A stretch of DNA of 57,328 nt, from contig JAUCBJ010002418.1 of assembly GCA_032718475.1 (NCBI GenBank), positions 1 to 57,328 of the forward strand. The letters run 5' to 3'. The position numbers and the translations under genes were made by a program. The notes under the pieces are model-generated. The model did not search any database, had not been told where the DNA came from, and saw only the letters and a list, made by a program, of their open reading frames with translations. Shown piece after piece: positions 1-13,900 of the stretch (the stretch's first letter is position 1; every line of letters begins with the position of its first letter). The DNA is from Nemertoderma westbladi. Its lineage: Eukaryota > Xenacoelomorpha > Nemertodermatida > Nemertodermatidae.

Positions 1-150
1 TCGAAAGAGTCAAATTGTCGAACAGGTCAAAATGTCGAAAGAGTCAAGTTGTCGAACAGCCATGTCAAATTATCGAAAAAGCTTTCGACACAGACATGCC
101 AAATTGTCGAAAGAGACATGCCAAATTGTCGAAAGAGACATGCCAAATTG
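1..150 (+). repeat. Left terminal inverted repeat region made of TTGTCGAA subrepeats
   Basis: About eight copies of a TCGAA-centred motif occur here, including TGCCAAATTGTCGAAAGAGA repeated near 106-150. The arrangement is mirrored at 1336-1471. Repeated motifs in MULE ends are commonly transposase binding sites; that role is inferred here. Confidence 0.7.
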
Positions 151-283
151 TTAGAAATAGCCGGAAGCGTCCAATAGAAGCGTTCGATAGAGCCCTCCAA
201 TCTGTCGATATTAAGTACCAGGAGTATGGAGGACATGTAGCTGCCGAAATTAAGGGGAAACCATCTGCTGGGTACGGCTTCGT

Positions 284-1075
284 GTGCTGCTTCGAAACCG
301 AGTGCATGGTGTGGTGGGTGGAGAGCCCCATGTTTTAGGATACGCTCTGATGAAGGGACAATCGGAAGGAAGCTACATCAGGACGTTTACTGCTTTAAGA
401 TATAACATTTATCATCTTTGCGGTGAAGGTGGCAGAATTAATACAGCTAAGTGGCTTTTCGATTTCGAACTTGCAGTAATAAATGCTTGCAATATAGTTT
501 TCCCAATGGTGACCATGTTAGGTTGTGCTTTTCATTTCGCTAAGGCCATAAACGAGAAGCGAGACAGCCTTGGCCTCAAAGGTGTTTGTGTTGAAGATAC
601 AGCAGAGGGTAAAACTGTAGTAAAGTATTGGTTCAAAGAGAGTCGTTCTTTACCATTCCTTCCTGATGGGTATCGCTATCGGGTTGTCTATACTCTGATC
701 AATGAACAGCTACCAAACCTGTCCGCTTTAACAGCCAATAAAGTTTTCCAATATCGACAATATTTCATTGGATTTTGGCTTCGGCAGGATGTATTCATCA
801 GATGGGGACAGTTCGGAAATACCGGCCCTAGGACCAGCAACTTTGCTGAAGGTTTCCACAATGGGCTTCATTCCCGGCCCACCAGCCTCCATCCGTGCCT
901 TGGAGAGATCCTGGAATTTTTCCAGTTAAATCAACATACTTCCCAGCAGCGCATGAAGGCCTTGCTAGAACCGAATACTATTGCTGTTCCCAAACCAAAG
1001 TCTCCACATATCCAGATACGGGACCAACGCTTGGTTGAGGAGATGGGGCGATTCGCAAACTACATGGATTTATGA
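284..1075 (+). pseudogene. MULE transposase, truncated (263 codons)
   Basis: The reading frame from the ATG at 284 to TGA at 1073-1075 is open and matches the MULE transposase core by pattern. A block resembling the usual 'YALM-KG..E.SY' strand comes first. Next is FDFELAVINA, whose Asp corresponds to the second acidic catalytic residue, then LGCAFHFAKAI, the typical GC-x-FHF motif. Near residue 198 is SNFAEGFHNGL, whose Glu fits the third catalytic residue. The first catalytic Asp block and the N-terminal DNA-binding zinc domain are missing; sequence upstream (about 150-283) is similar in style but in another frame, so a deletion or frameshift is likely. Family assignment is confident; activity is unlikely. 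No polyadenylation signal is obvious downstream. Confidence 0.72.
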
Positions 1076-1330
1076 CCTAATAACATTTATTATAATGACT
1101 GTAAGATGTACATGCGTTGTTTGATGGTCATTGGACTGGTACCCCAGGCTTTAGAGGGGTAATGCCCAATGGTCAGCTAGTCAAGATAACTCTTACTGTA
1201 TAGGCCTATATTGCCCATTGCTATTGAGATATTATACACAATTCGTTAGCCATATCAATTATCAGGTTTCCAATTTCTCAGGTTCAACAATTTAGTATCA
1301 AAATTCAAAAGTATCTAAAAAAGGATAAAC

Positions 1331-1476
1331 GCCATATTGTCGAAAGGGGTGCGCCATATTGTCGAAAAAAAATTCGACATTTTGACATGCCCTAAAACTT
1401 TTTCGACAATTTTACTCTACTTTTCGACAATTTGTCTCTTTCGACATTTTGGCTCTTTCGACATTTTGACCATAAG
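1331..1476 (-). repeat. Right terminal inverted repeat region of the MULE
   Basis: This region carries six to seven TTCGACA motifs, the reverse complement of the left-end motif, and ends with CTCTTTCGACATTTTGACC at 1453-1471. That segment is the exact complement of 25-43. Confidence 0.7.
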
Positions 1477-1668
1477 CCTCTAGTACGTAGCCCTAGTATA
1501 TATCAGACACGTTTCAGCCGCAACGGATTACAATAACGAAATGGGAGAAGGTTTTCACTTTCAGACATTCTAGCGGCAGACTTTAGAACTGTAGCGAAGG
1601 TGGTTCAGGTACAGAAAGACACAGGCGCAGCCAGGAGTCTAGTACATATCACCCGAAGGGCCAGTATT
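1477..1668. other. Unique spacer, no gene seen
   Basis: Short spacer between the MULE and the 20 kb element. I see no coding frame or repeat here. Confidence 0.6.
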
Positions 1669-1698
1669 AATACTGCCGTTGTTTGGCAATACACCCTA
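1669..1698 (+). repeat. Left AATA flank plus 26-bp terminal inverted repeat
   Basis: AATA at 1669-1672 is followed by CTGCCGTTGTTTGGCAATAC and then ACCCTA. All 26 positions pair with 21692-21717. Confidence 0.85.
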
Positions 1699-1991
1699 AT
1701 CAATTAGTTAAGGAATTGACCAATCAGAAGTAATATCCTTTGTCATTTAATATTTATTTACACTACTTAAATGTAACTCTGTCTGGTGGGAAATAAATTT
1801 TAGTTATTTTAATTTCACCTGGCGCAAATTAATTTACCCTATCTAGTTATATTGATTATTGTTAGGAATTTACTCTTTATTACAACCAACAATGTACTTA
1901 ACAGTCTTGTAAGTTTTAAGGGGAAATTGAGTTTGACAATAATGAGGAGGTAGAGAATCTGGATACGTTTTTTGGATTTATTATTACATCA
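1699..1991. other. AT-rich left shoulder of the 20 kb element
   Basis: Between the left inverted repeat and the array there is no open frame of note. TTTACCCTATC near 1835-1846 weakly resembles the inner half of the inverted repeat. The array is entered through degenerate units from about 1992. Confidence 0.5.
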
Positions 1992-4900
1992 GAAGGAGAA
2001 ATAGGAACTGGGAGAGATGGAGTAGTTGGACTCGGGCCTGGGATGGTGGAATAGTTGTTGGAGCTGGGGAAAGTGGAATGGTTGTTGGAACTGGGGAAAG
2101 TGGAATGGTTGTTGGAGCTGGGGAAAGTGGAATGGTTGCTGGAACTGGGGAAAGTGGAATGGTTGCTGGAACTGGGGAAAGTGGAATTGTTGTTGGAACT
2201 GGGGATGGTGGAATGGTTGTTGGAACTGGGGAAGGTGGAATAGTTGTTGGAGCTGGGGAAAGTGGAATGGTTGTTGGAACTGGGGAAAGTGGAATGGTTG
2301 TTGGAACTGGGGAAGGTGGAATGGTTGTTGGAACTGGAGAAGGTGGAATGGTTGTTGGAACTGGGGAAAGTGGAATGGTTGTTGGAACTGGGGAAGGTGG
2401 AATGGTTGTTGGAACTGGGGAAAGTGGAATGGTTGTTGGAACTGGGGAAAGTGGAATGGTTGTTGGAACTGGGGAAGGTGGAATGGTTGTTGGAACTGGG
2501 GAAGGTGGAATGGTTGTTGGAACTGGGGAAGGTGGAATGGTTGTTGGAACTGGGGAAGGTGGAATGGTTGTTGGAACTGGGGAAGGTGGAATGGTTGTTG
2601 GAACTGGGGAAGGTGGAATGGTTGTTGGAACTGGGGAAAGTGGAATGGTTGTTGGAACTGGGGAAGGTGGAATGGTTGTTGGAGCTGGGGAAAGTGGAAT
2701 GGTTGCTGGAACTGGGGAAAGTGGAATGGTTGTTGGAACTGGGGGAGGTGGAATAGTTGTTGGAGCTGGGGATGGTGGAATGGTTGTTGGAACTGGGGAA
2801 GGTGGAATAGTTGTTGGAGCTGGGGAAAGTGGAATGGTTGTTGGAGCTGGGGAAAGTGGAATGGTTGCTGGAACTGGGGGAGGTGGAATGGTTGTTGGAG
2901 CTGGGGAAAGTGGAATGGTTGTTGGAACTGGGAAAGGTGGAATGGTTGTTGGAACTGGGGAAGGTGGAATGGTTGCTGGAACTGGGGAAAGTGGAATGGT
3001 TGTTGGAACTGGGGGAGGTGGAATAGTTGTTGGAGCTGGGGATGGTGGAATGGTTGTTGGAACTGGGGAAGGTGGAATAGTTGTTGGAGCTGGGGAAAGT
3101 GGAATGGTTGTTGGAACTGGGGAAAGTGGAATGGTTGTTGGAACTGGGGAAGGTGGAATGGTTGTTGGAACTGGGGGAGGTGGAATGGTTGTTGGAGCTG
3201 GGGAAAGTGGAATGGTTGTTGGAACTGGGAAAGGTGGAATGGTTGTTGGAACTGGGGAAAGTGGAATGGTTGTTGGAACTGGGGGAGGTGGAATAGTTGT
3301 TGGAGCTGGGGATGGTGGAATGGTTGTTGGAACTGGGGAAGGTGGAATAGTTGTTGGAGCTGGGGAAAGTGGAATGGTTGTTGGAACTGGGGAAAGTGGA
3401 ATGGTTGTTGGAACTGGGGAAGGTGGAGTGGTTGTTGGAACTGGAGAAGGTGGAATGGTTGTTGGAACTGGGGAAAGTGGAATGGTTGTTGGAACTGGGG
3501 AAGGTGGAATGGTTGTTGGAACTGGGTACGGTGGAATGGTGGCTGGAGCTGGGGAAGGTGGAATAGTTGTTGGAACTGGGGAAAGTGGAATGGTTGTTGG
3601 AACTGGGGATGGTGGAATGGTTGTTGGAACTGGGGAGGGTGGAATGGTTGTTGGAACTGGGGAAAGTGGAATGGTTGTTGGAACTGGGGAAGGTGGAATG
3701 GTTGTTGGAACTGGGGAAAGTGGAATGGTTGTTGGAACTGGGGAAGGTGGAATGGTTGTTGGAACTGGGGAAAGTGGAATTGTTGTTGGAACTGGGGAAA
3801 GTGGAATGGTTGTTGGAACTGGGGAAAGTGGAATGGTTGTTGGAACTGGGGAAAGTGGAATGGTTGTTGGAACTGGGGAAAGTGGAATGGTTGTTGGAAC
3901 TGGGGAAAGTGGAATGGTTGTTGGAACTGGGGAAAGTGGAATGGTTGTTGGAACTGGGGAAGGTGGAATGGTTGTTGGAACTGGGGAAGGTGGAATGGTT
4001 GTTGGAACTGGGGAAAGTGGAATGGTTGCTGGAACTGGGGAAAGTGGAATGGTTGTTGGAACTGGGTACGGTGGAATGGTGGCTGGAGCTGGGGATGGTG
4101 GAATGGTTGTTGGAACTGGGGAGGGTGGAATGGTTGTTGGAACTGGGGAAAGTGGAATGGTTGTTGGAACTGGGGAAAGTGGAATGGTTGTTGGAACTGG
4201 GGAAGGTGGAATGGTTGTTGGAACTGGGGAAGGTGGAATGGTTGTTGGAACTGGGGAAAGTGGAATGGTTGTTGGAACTGGGGAAGGTGAAATGGTTGTT
4301 GGAACTGGGGAAGGTGGAATGGTTGTTGGAACTGGGGAAAGTGGAATGGTTGCTGGAACTGGGGAAAGTGGAATGGTTGTTGGAACTGGGTACGGTGGAA
4401 TGGTGGCTGGAGCTGGGGATGGTGGAATGGTTGTTGGAACTGGGGAGGGTGGAATGGTTGTTGGAACTGGGGAAAGTGGAATGGTTGTTGGAACTGGGGA
4501 AAGTGGAATGGTTGTTGGAACTGGGGAAGGTGGAATGGTTGTTGGAACTGGGGAAGGTGGAATAGTTGTTGGAGCTGGGGAAAGTGGAATGGTTGTTGGA
4601 ACTGGGGAAAGTGGAATGGTTGTTGGAACTGGGGAAGGTGGAATGGTTGTTGGAACTGGAGAAGGTGGAATGGTTGTTGGAACTGGGGAAAGTGGAATGG
4701 TTGTTGGAACTGGGGAAGGTGGAATGGTTGTTGGAACTGGGGAAAGTGGAATGGTTGTTGGAACTGGGGAAGGTGGAATGGTTGTTGGAGCTGGGGAAAG
4801 TGGAATGGTTGTTGGAACTGGGGAAGGTGGAGTGGTTGTTGGAACTGGGGGAGGTGGAATGGTTGTTGGAACTGGGGGAGGTGGAATGGTTGTTGGAACT

Positions 4901-7900
4901 GGGGAAGGTGGAATGGTTGTTGGAACTGGGGATGGTGGAATGGTTGCTGGAACTGGGGTAGGTGGAATGGTTGTTGGAACTGGGGATGGTGGAATGGTTG
5001 TTGGAACTGGGGAGGGTGGAATGGTTGTTGGAACTGGGGAAAGTGGAATGGTTGTTGGAACTGGGGAAAGTGGAATGGTTGTTGGAACTGGGGAAGGTGG
5101 AATGGTTGTTGGAACTGGGGGAGGTGGAGTGGTTGTTGGAACTGGGGAAGGTGGAGATGTGGTTGGAACTGGGGGAGGTGGAATGGTTGTTGGAACTGGG
5201 GAAAGTGGAATGGTTGTTGGAACTGGGGAAAGTGGAATGGTTGTTGGAACTGGGGAAGGTGGAATGGTTGTTGGAACTGGGAAAGGTGGAATGGTTGTTG
5301 GAACTGGGGAAGGTGGAATAGTTGTTGGAGCTGGGGAAAGTGGAATGGTTGTTGGAACTGGGGAAAGTGGAATGGTTGTTGGAACTGGGGAAGGTGGAAT
5401 GGTTGTTGGAACTGGAGAAGGTGGAATGGTTGTTGGAACTGGGGAAAGTGGAATGGTTGTTGGAACTGGGGAAGGTGGAATGGTTGTTGGAACTGGGGAA
5501 AGTGGAATGGTTGTTGGAACTGGGGAAGGTGGAATGGTTGTTGGAGCTGGGGAAAGTGGAATGGTTGTTGGAACTGGGGAAGGTGGAATGGTTGTTGGAA
5601 CTGGGGAAAGTGGAATGGTTGTTGGAACTGGGGAAAGTGGAATGGTTGTTGGAACTGGGGAAAGTGGAATGGTTGTTGGAGCTGGGGAAAGTGGAATGGT
5701 TGTTGGAACTGGGGAAGGTGGAATGGTTGTTGGAACTGGGGAAAGTGGAATGGTTGTTGGAACTGGGGAAAGTGGAATGGTTGTTGGAACTGGGGAAGGT
5801 GGAATGGTTGTTGGAACTGGGGAAAGTGGAATGGTTGTTGGAACTGGGGAAAGTGGAATGGTTGTTGGAGCTGGGGAAAGTGGAATGGTTGTTGGAACTG
5901 GGAAAGGTGGAATGGTTGTTGGAACTGGGGAAGGTGGAATAGTTGTTGGAGCTGGGGAAAGTGGAATGGTTGTTGGAACTGGGGAAAGTGGAATGGTTGT
6001 TGGAACTGGGGAAGGTGGAATGGTTGTTGGAACTGGGGAAGGTGGAATGGTTGTTGGAACTGGAGAAGGTGGAATGGTTGTTGGAACTGGGGAAAGTGGA
6101 ATGGTTGTTGGAACTGGGGAAGGTGGAATGGTTGTTGGAACTGGGAAAGGTGGAATGGTTGTTGGAGCTGGGGAAAGTGGAATGGTTGTTGGAACTGGGG
6201 AAAGTGGAATGGTTGTTGGAACTGGAGAAAGTGGAATGGTTGTTGGAACTGGGGAAGGTGGAATGGTTGTTGGAACTGGGGAAGGTGGAATAGTTGTTGG
6301 AACTGGGGAAAGTGGAATGGTTGTTGGAACTGGGGAAGGTGGAATGGTTGTTGGAACTGGGGAAGGTGGAATAGTTGTTGGAGCTGGGGAAAGTGGAATG
6401 GTTGTTGGAACTGGGGAAGGTGGAATGGTTGTTGGAACTGGAGAAGGTGGAATGGTTGTTGGAACTGGGGAAAGTGGAATGGTTGTTGGAACTGGGGATG
6501 GTGGAATAGTTGTTGGAACTGGGGAAAGTGGAATGGTTGTTGGAACTGGGGAAAGTGGAATGGTTGTTGGAACTGGGGAAGGTGGAATGGTTGTTGGAAC
6601 TGGGGAAAGTGGAATGGTTGTTGGAACTGGGGGAGGTGGAATAGTTGTTGGAGCTGGGGATGGTGGAATGGTTGTTGGAACTGGGGAAGGTGGAATAGTT
6701 GTTGGAGCTGGGGAAAGTGGAATGGTTGTTGGAACTGGGGAAAGTGGAATGGTTGTTGGAACTGGGGAAGGTGGAATGGTTGTTGGAACTGGAGAAGGTG
6801 GAATGGTTGTTGGAACTGGGGAAAGTGGAATGGTTGTTGGAACTGGGGAAGGTGGAATGGTTGTTGGAACTGGGTACGGTGGAATGGTGGCTGGAGCTGG
6901 GGATGGTGGAATGGTTGTTGGAACTGGGGAGGGTGGAATGGTTGTTGGAACTGGGGAAGGTGGAATGGTTGTTGGAACTGGGGAAGGTGGAATGGTTGTT
7001 GGAACTGGGAAAGGTGGAATGGTTGTTGGAACTGGGGAAGGTGGAATGGTTGCTGGAACTGGGGAAAGTGGAATGGTTGTTGGAACTGGGGGAGGTGGAA
7101 TAGTTGTTGGAGCTGGGGATGGTGGAATGGTTGTTGGAACTGGGGAAGGTGGAATGGTTGTTGGAACTGGGGAAGGTGGAATGGTTGTTGGAACTGGGGA
7201 AAGTGGAATGGTTGTTGGAACTGGGGGAGGTGGAATAGTTGTTGGAGCTGGGGATGGTGGAATGGTTGTTGGAACTGGGGAAGGTGGAATAGTTGTTGGA
7301 GCTGGGGAAAGTGGAATGGTTGTTGGAACTGGGGAAAGTGGAATGGTTGTTGGAACTGGGGAAGGTGGAATGGTTGTTGGAACTGGAGAAGGTGGAATGG
7401 TTGTTGGAACTGGGGAAAGTGGAATGGTTGTTGGAACTGGGGAAGGTGGAATGGTTGTTGGAACTGGGTACGGTGGAATGGTGGCTGGAGCTGGGGATGG
7501 TGGAATGGTTGTTGGAACTGGGGAGGGTGGAATGGTTGTTGGAACTGGGGAAGGTGGAATGGTTGTTGGAACTGGGGAAGGTGGAATGGTTGTTGGAACT
7601 GGGAAAGGTGGAATGGTTGTTGGAACTGGGGAAGGTGGAATGGTTGCTGGAACTGGGGAAAGTGGAATGGTTGTTGGAACTGGGGGAGGTGGAATAGTTG
7701 TTGGAGCTGGGGATGGTGGAATGGTTGTTGGAACTGGGGAAGGTGGAATAGTTGTTAGAGCTGGGGAAAGTGGAATGGTTGTTGGAACTGGGGAAAGTGG
7801 AATGGTTGTTGGAACTGGGGAAGGTGGAATGGTTGTTGGAACTGGAGAAGGTGGAATGGTTGTTGGAACTGGGGAAAGTGGAATGGTTGTTGGAACTGGG

Positions 7901-10900
7901 GAAGGTGGAATGGTTGTTGGAACTGGGTACGGTGGAATGGTGGCTGGAGCTGGGGATGGTGGAATGGTTGTTGGAACTGGGGAGGGTGGAATGGTTGTTG
8001 GAACTGGGGAAAGTGGAATGGTTGTTGGAACTGGGGAAGGTGGAATGGTTGTTGGGACTGGAGAAGGTGGAGTGGTTGTTGGAGCTGGGGAAAGTGGAAT
8101 GGTTGCTGGAACTGGGGAAAGTGGAATGGTTGTTGGAACTGGGGAAGGTGGAATGGTTGTTGGAACTGGGGAAAGTGGAATGGTTGTTGGAACTGGGGAA
8201 AGTGGAATGGTTGTTGGAGCTGGGGAAAGTGGAATGGTTGCTGGAATTGGGGAAAGTGGAATGGTTGTTGGAACTGGGGAAGGTGGAATGGTTGTTGGAA
8301 CTGGGGAAGGTGGAATGGTTGTTGGAACTGGGGAAGGTGGAATGGTTGTTGGAACTGGGGAAAGTGGAATGGTTGCTGGAACTGGGGAAAGTGGAATGGT
8401 TGTTGGAACTGGGTACGGTGGAATGGTGGCTGGAGCTGGGGATGGTGGAATGGTTGTTGGAACTGGGGAGGGTGGAATGGTTGTTGGAACTGGGGAAAGT
8501 GGAATGGTTGTTGGAACTGGGGAAAGTGGAATGGTTGTTGGAGCTGGGGAAAGTGGAATGGTTGCTGGAACTGGGGAAAGTGGAATGGTTGTTGGAACTG
8601 GGGAAGGTGGAATGGTTGTTGGAACTGGGGAAGGTGGAATGGTTGTTGGAACTGGGGAAGGTGGAATGGTTGTTGGAACTGGGGAAGGTGGAATGGTTGT
8701 TGGAACTGGGGAAAGTGGAATGGTTGCTGGAACTGGGGAAAGTGGAATGGTTGTTGGAACTGGGTACGGTGGAATGGTGGCTGGAGCTGGGGATGGTGGA
8801 ATGGTTGTTGGAACTGGGGAAAGTGGAATGGTTGTTGGAACTGGGGAAGGTGGAATGGTTGTTGGAACTGGGGAAGGTGGAATGGTTGTTGGAACTGGGG
8901 AAGGTGGAATGGTTGTTGGAACTGGGGAGGGTGGAATGGTTGTTGGAACTGGGGAAGGTGGAATGGTTGTTGGAACTGGGGAAGGTGGAATGGTTGTTGG
9001 AACTGGGGAAGGTGGAATGGTTGTTGGGACTGGGGAGGGTGGAATGGTTGTTGGAACTGGGGAAAGTGGAATGGTTGTTGGAACTGGGGAAGGTGGAATG
9101 GTTGTTGGAACTGGGGAAGGTGGAATGGTTGTTGGAACTGGGGGAGGTGGAGTGGTTGTTGGAACTGGGGAAGGTGGAATGGTTGCTGGAACTGGGGAGG
9201 GTGGAATGGTTGTTGGAACTGGGGAAGGTGGAATGGTTGTTGGAACTGGGGAAAGTGGAATGGTTGTTGGAACTGGGGAAGGTGGAATGGTTGTTGGAAC
9301 TGGGTACGGTGGAATGGTGGCTGGAGCTGGGGATGGTGGAATGGTTGTTGGAACTGGGGAGGGTGGAATGGTTGTTGGAACTGGGGAAAGTGGAATGGTT
9401 GTTGGAACTGGGGAAAGTGGAATGGTTGTTGGAACTGGGGAAGGTGGAATGGTTGTTGGAACTGGGGGAGGTGGAGTGGTTGTTGGAACTGGGGAAGGTG
9501 GAGATGTGGTTGGAACTGGGGGAGGTGGAATGGTTGTTGGAACTGGGGAAAGTGGAATGGTTGTTGGAACTGGGGAAGGTGGAATGGTTGTTGGAACTGG
9601 GGAAAGTGGAATGGTTGTTGGAACTGGGGAAGGTGGAATGGTTGTTGGAACTGGGGAAGGTGGAATGGTTGTTGGAACTGGGTACGGTGGAATGGTGGCT
9701 GGAGCTGGGGATGGTGGAATGGTTGTTGGAACTGGGGAGGGTGGAATGGTTGTTGGAACTGGGGAAAGTGGAATGGTTGTTGGAACTGGGGAAAGTGGAA
9801 TGGTTGTTGGAACTGGGGAAGGTGGAATGGTTGTTGGAACTGGGGGAGGTGGAGTGGTTGTTGGAACTGGGGAAGGTGGAGATGTGGTTGGAACTGGGGG
9901 AGGTGGAATGGTTGTTGGAACTGGGGAAAGTGGAATGGTTGTTGGAACTGGGGATGGTGGAGATGGGGTTGGAACTGGGGGAGGTGGAATGGTTGTTGGA
10001 ACTGGGGAGGGTGGAATGGTTGTTGGAACTGGGGAAAGTGGAATGGTTGTTGGAACTGGGGAAGGTGGAATGGTTGTTGGAACTGGGGAGGGTGGAATGG
10101 TTGTTGGAACTGGGGAAAGTGGAATGGTTGTTGGAACTGGGGATGGTGGAATGGTTGTTGGAACTGGGGAAAGTGGAATGGTTGTTGGAACTGGGGAAGG
10201 TGGAATGGTTGTTGGAACTGGGGAAAGTGGAATGGTTGTTGGAACTGGGGAAGGTGGAATGGTTGTTGGAACTGGGTACGGTGGAATGGTGGCTGGAGCT
10301 GGGGATGGTGGAATGGTTGTTGGAACTGGGGAGGGTGGAATGGTTGTTGGAACTGGGGAAAGTGGAATGGTTGTTGGAACTGGGGAAAGTGGAATGGTTG
10401 TTGGAACTGGGGAAGGTGGAATGGTTGTTGGAACTGGGGGAGGTGGAGTGGTTGTTGGAACTGGGGAAGGTGGAGATGTGGTTGGAACTGGGGGAGGTGG
10501 AATGGTTGTTGGAACTGGGGAAAGTGGAATGGTTGTTGGAACTGGGGAAGGTGGAATGGTTGCTGGAACTGGGGAAAGTGGAATGGTTGTTGGAACTGGG
10601 GATGGTGGAATGGTTGTTGGAACTGGAGAAAGTGGAATGGTTGTTGGAACTGGGGATGGTGGAATGGTTGTTGGAACTGGAGAAAGTGGAATGGTTGTTG
10701 GAACTGGGGAAGGTGGAATGGTTGTTGGAACTGGGGAAAGTGGAATGGTTGTTGGAACTGGGGGAGGTGGAATGGTTGTTGGAGCTGGGGAAAGTGGAAT
10801 GGTTGTTGGAACTGGGAAAGGTGGAATGGTTGTTGGAACTGGGGAAAGTGGAATGGTTGTTGGAACTGGGGAAAGTGGAATGGTTGTTGGAACTGGGGAA

Positions 10901-13900
10901 GGTGGAATGGTTGTTGGAACTGGGGATGGTGGAATGGTTGTTGGAACTGGGGAAAGTGGAATGGTTGTTGGAACTGGGGAAAGTGGAATGGTTGTTGGAA
11001 CTGGGGAAGGTGGAATGGTTGTTGGAACTGGGGGAGGTGGAGTGGTTGTTGGAACTGGGGAAGGTGGAGATGTGGTTGGAACTGGGGGAGGTGGAATGGT
11101 TGTTGGAACTGGGGAAGGTGGAGATGTGGTTGGAACTGGGGGAGGTGGAATGGTTGTTGGAACTGGGGAAGGTGGAATGGTTGTTGGAACTGGGGAAAGT
11201 GGAATGGTTGTTGGAACTGGGGGAGGTGGAATGGTTGTTGGAGCTGGGGAAAGTGGAATGTTTGTTGGAACTGGGAAAGGTGGAATGGTTGTTGGAACTG
11301 GGGAAAGTGGAATGGTTGTTGGAACTGGGGAAAGTGGAATGGTTGTTGGAACTGGGGAAGGTGGAATGGTTGTTGGAACTGGGGGAGGTGGAGTGGTTGT
11401 TGGAACTGGGGAAGGTGGAGATGTGGTTGGAACTGGGGGAGGTGGAATGGTTGTTGGAACTGGGGAAAGTGGAATGGTTGTTGGAACTGGGGAAAGTGGA
11501 ATGGTTGTTGGAACTGGGGAAGGTGGAATGGTCGTTGGAACTGGGGAAGGTGGAATGGTTGTTGGAACTGGGGAAGGTGGAATAGTTGTTGGAGCTGGGG
11601 AAAGTGGAATGGTTGTTGGAACTGGGGAAAGTGGAATGGTTGTTGGAACTGGGGAAGGTGGAATGGTTGTTGGAACTGGAGAAGGTGGAATGGTTGTTGG
11701 AACTGGGGAAGGTGGAATGGTTGTTGGAACTGGGGAAGGTGGAATGGTTGTTGGAACTGGGGAAGGTGGAATGGTTGTTGGAACTGGGGAAAGTGGAATG
11801 GTTGTTGGAACTGGGGAAGGTGGAATGGTTGTTGGAACTGGGAAAGGTGGAATGGTTGTTGGAACTGGGGAAGGTGGAATAGTTGTTGGAGCTGGGGAAA
11901 GTGGAATGGTTGTTGGAACTGGGGAAAGTGGAATGGTTGTTGGAACTGGGGAAGGTGGAATGGTTGTTGGAACTGGGGAAGGTGGGATGGTTGTTGGAAC
12001 TGGAGAAGGTGGAATGGTTGTTGGAACTGGGGAAAGTGGAATGGTTGTTGGAACTGGGGAAGGTGGAATGGTTGTTGGAACTGGGAAAGGTGGAATGGTT
12101 GTTGGAGCTGGGGAAAGTGGAATGGTTGTTGGAACTGGGGAAAGTGGAATGGTTGTTGGAACTGGAGAAAGTGGAATGGTTGTTGGAACTGGGGAAGGTG
12201 GAATGGTTGTTGGAACTGGGGAAGGTGGAATAGTTGTTGGAACTGGGGAAAGTGGAATGGTTGTTGGAACTGGGGAAGGTGGAATGGTTGTTGGAACTGG
12301 GGAAAGTGGAATGGTTGTTGGAACTGGGGGAGGTGGAATAGTTGTTGGAACTGGGGAAGGTGGAATAGTTGTTGGAACTGGGGAAGGTGGAATGGTTGTT
12401 GGAACTGGGGAAGGTGGAATAGTTGTTGGAGCTGGGGAAAGTGGAATGGTTGTTGGAACTGGGGAAGGTGGAATGGTTGTTGGAACTGGGGAAAGTGGAA
12501 TGGTTGTTGGAACTGGGGAAGGTGGAATGGTTGTTGGAACTGGGGAAGGTGGAATGGTTGTTGGAACTGGAGAAGGTGGAATGGTTGTTGGAACTGGGGA
12601 AAGTGGAATGGTTGTTGGAACTGGGGAAGGTGGAATGGTTGTTGGAACTGGGAAAGGTGGAATGGTTGTTGGAACTGGGGAAAGTGGAATGGTTGTTGGA
12701 ACTGGGGAAAGTGGAATGGTTGTTGGAACTGGGGAAGGTGGAATGGTTGTTGGAACTGGAGAAGGTGGAATGGTTGTTGGAACTGGGGAAGGTGGAATGG
12801 TTGCTGGAACTGGGGAAAGTGGAATGGTTGTTGGAACTGGGGGAGGTGGAATGGTTGTTGGAACTGGGGATGGTGGAATGGTTGTTGGAGCTGGGGATGG
12901 TGGAATGGTTGTTGGAACTGGGGAAGGTGGAATAGTTATTGGAGCTGGGGAAAGTGGAATGGTTGCTGGAACTGGGGAAAGTGGAATGGTTGTTGGAACT
13001 GGGGAAGGTGGAATGGTTGCTGGAACTGGGGAAAGTGGAATGGTTGTTGGAACTGGGGATGGTGGAATGGTTGTTGGAGCTGGGGATGGTGGAATGGTTG
13101 TTGGAACTGGGGAAGGTGGAATAGTTGTTGGAGCTGGGGAAAGTGGAATGGTTGCTGGAACTGGGGAAAGTGGAATGGTTGTTGGAACTGGGGAAGGTGG
13201 AATGGTTGCTGGAACTGGGGAAAGTGGAATGGTTGTTGGAACTGGGGAAAGTGGAATGGTTGTTGGAACTGGGGAAGGTGGAATGGTTGTTGGAACTGGG
13301 GAAGGTGGAATGGTTGTTGGAACTGGAGAAGGTGGAATGGTTGTTGGAACTGGGGAAGGTGGAATGGTTGCTGGAACTGGGGAAGGTGGAATGGTTGTTG
13401 GAACTGGGGAAGGTGGAATGGTTGCTGGAACTGGGGATGGTGGAATGGTTGTTGGAACTGGGGGAGGTGGAATGGTTGTTGGAACTGGGGATGGTGGAAT
13501 GGTTGCTGGAACTGGGGAAGGTGGAATGGTTGTTGGAACTGGGGGAGGTGGAATGGTTGCTGGAACTGGGGAAAGTGGAATGGTTGTTGGAACTGGGGAA
13601 GGTGGAATGGTTGCTGGAACTGGGGAAGGTGGAATGGTTGTTGGAACTGGAAAAGGTGGAATGGTTGTTGGAACTGGGGAAAGTGGAATGGTTGTTGGAA
13701 CTGGGGAAGGTGGAATGGTTGTTGGAACTGGGAAAGGTGGAATGGTTGTTGGAACTGGGGAAAGTGGAATGGTTGTTGGAACTGGGGAAAGTGGAATGGT
13801 TGTTGGAACTGGGGAAGGTGGAATGGCTGTTGGAACTGGGAAAGGTGGAATGGTTGTTGGAACTGGGGAAGGTGGAATGGTTGTTGGAACTGGGGAAAGT

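Larger units (their letters stand above)
1..1476. mobile_element. Mutator-like (MULE) DNA transposon remnant, left end cut by window
   Basis: A MULE-type transposase fragment (284-1075) sits between two arrays of TTGTCGAA/TCGAAAGAG motifs in opposite orientation. Positions 25-43 and 1453-1471 are an exact 19-base inverted match (GGTCAAAATGTCGAAAGAG on the left, its complement on the right). The rest of each end repeats the same motif with different spacers, as in MULEs whose long terminal inverted repeats are built of subrepeats. The left outer boundary lies outside the window, so no target-site duplication can be checked. The transposase lacks the block carrying the first catalytic Asp, so this copy is probably non-autonomous. 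Confidence 0.75.
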
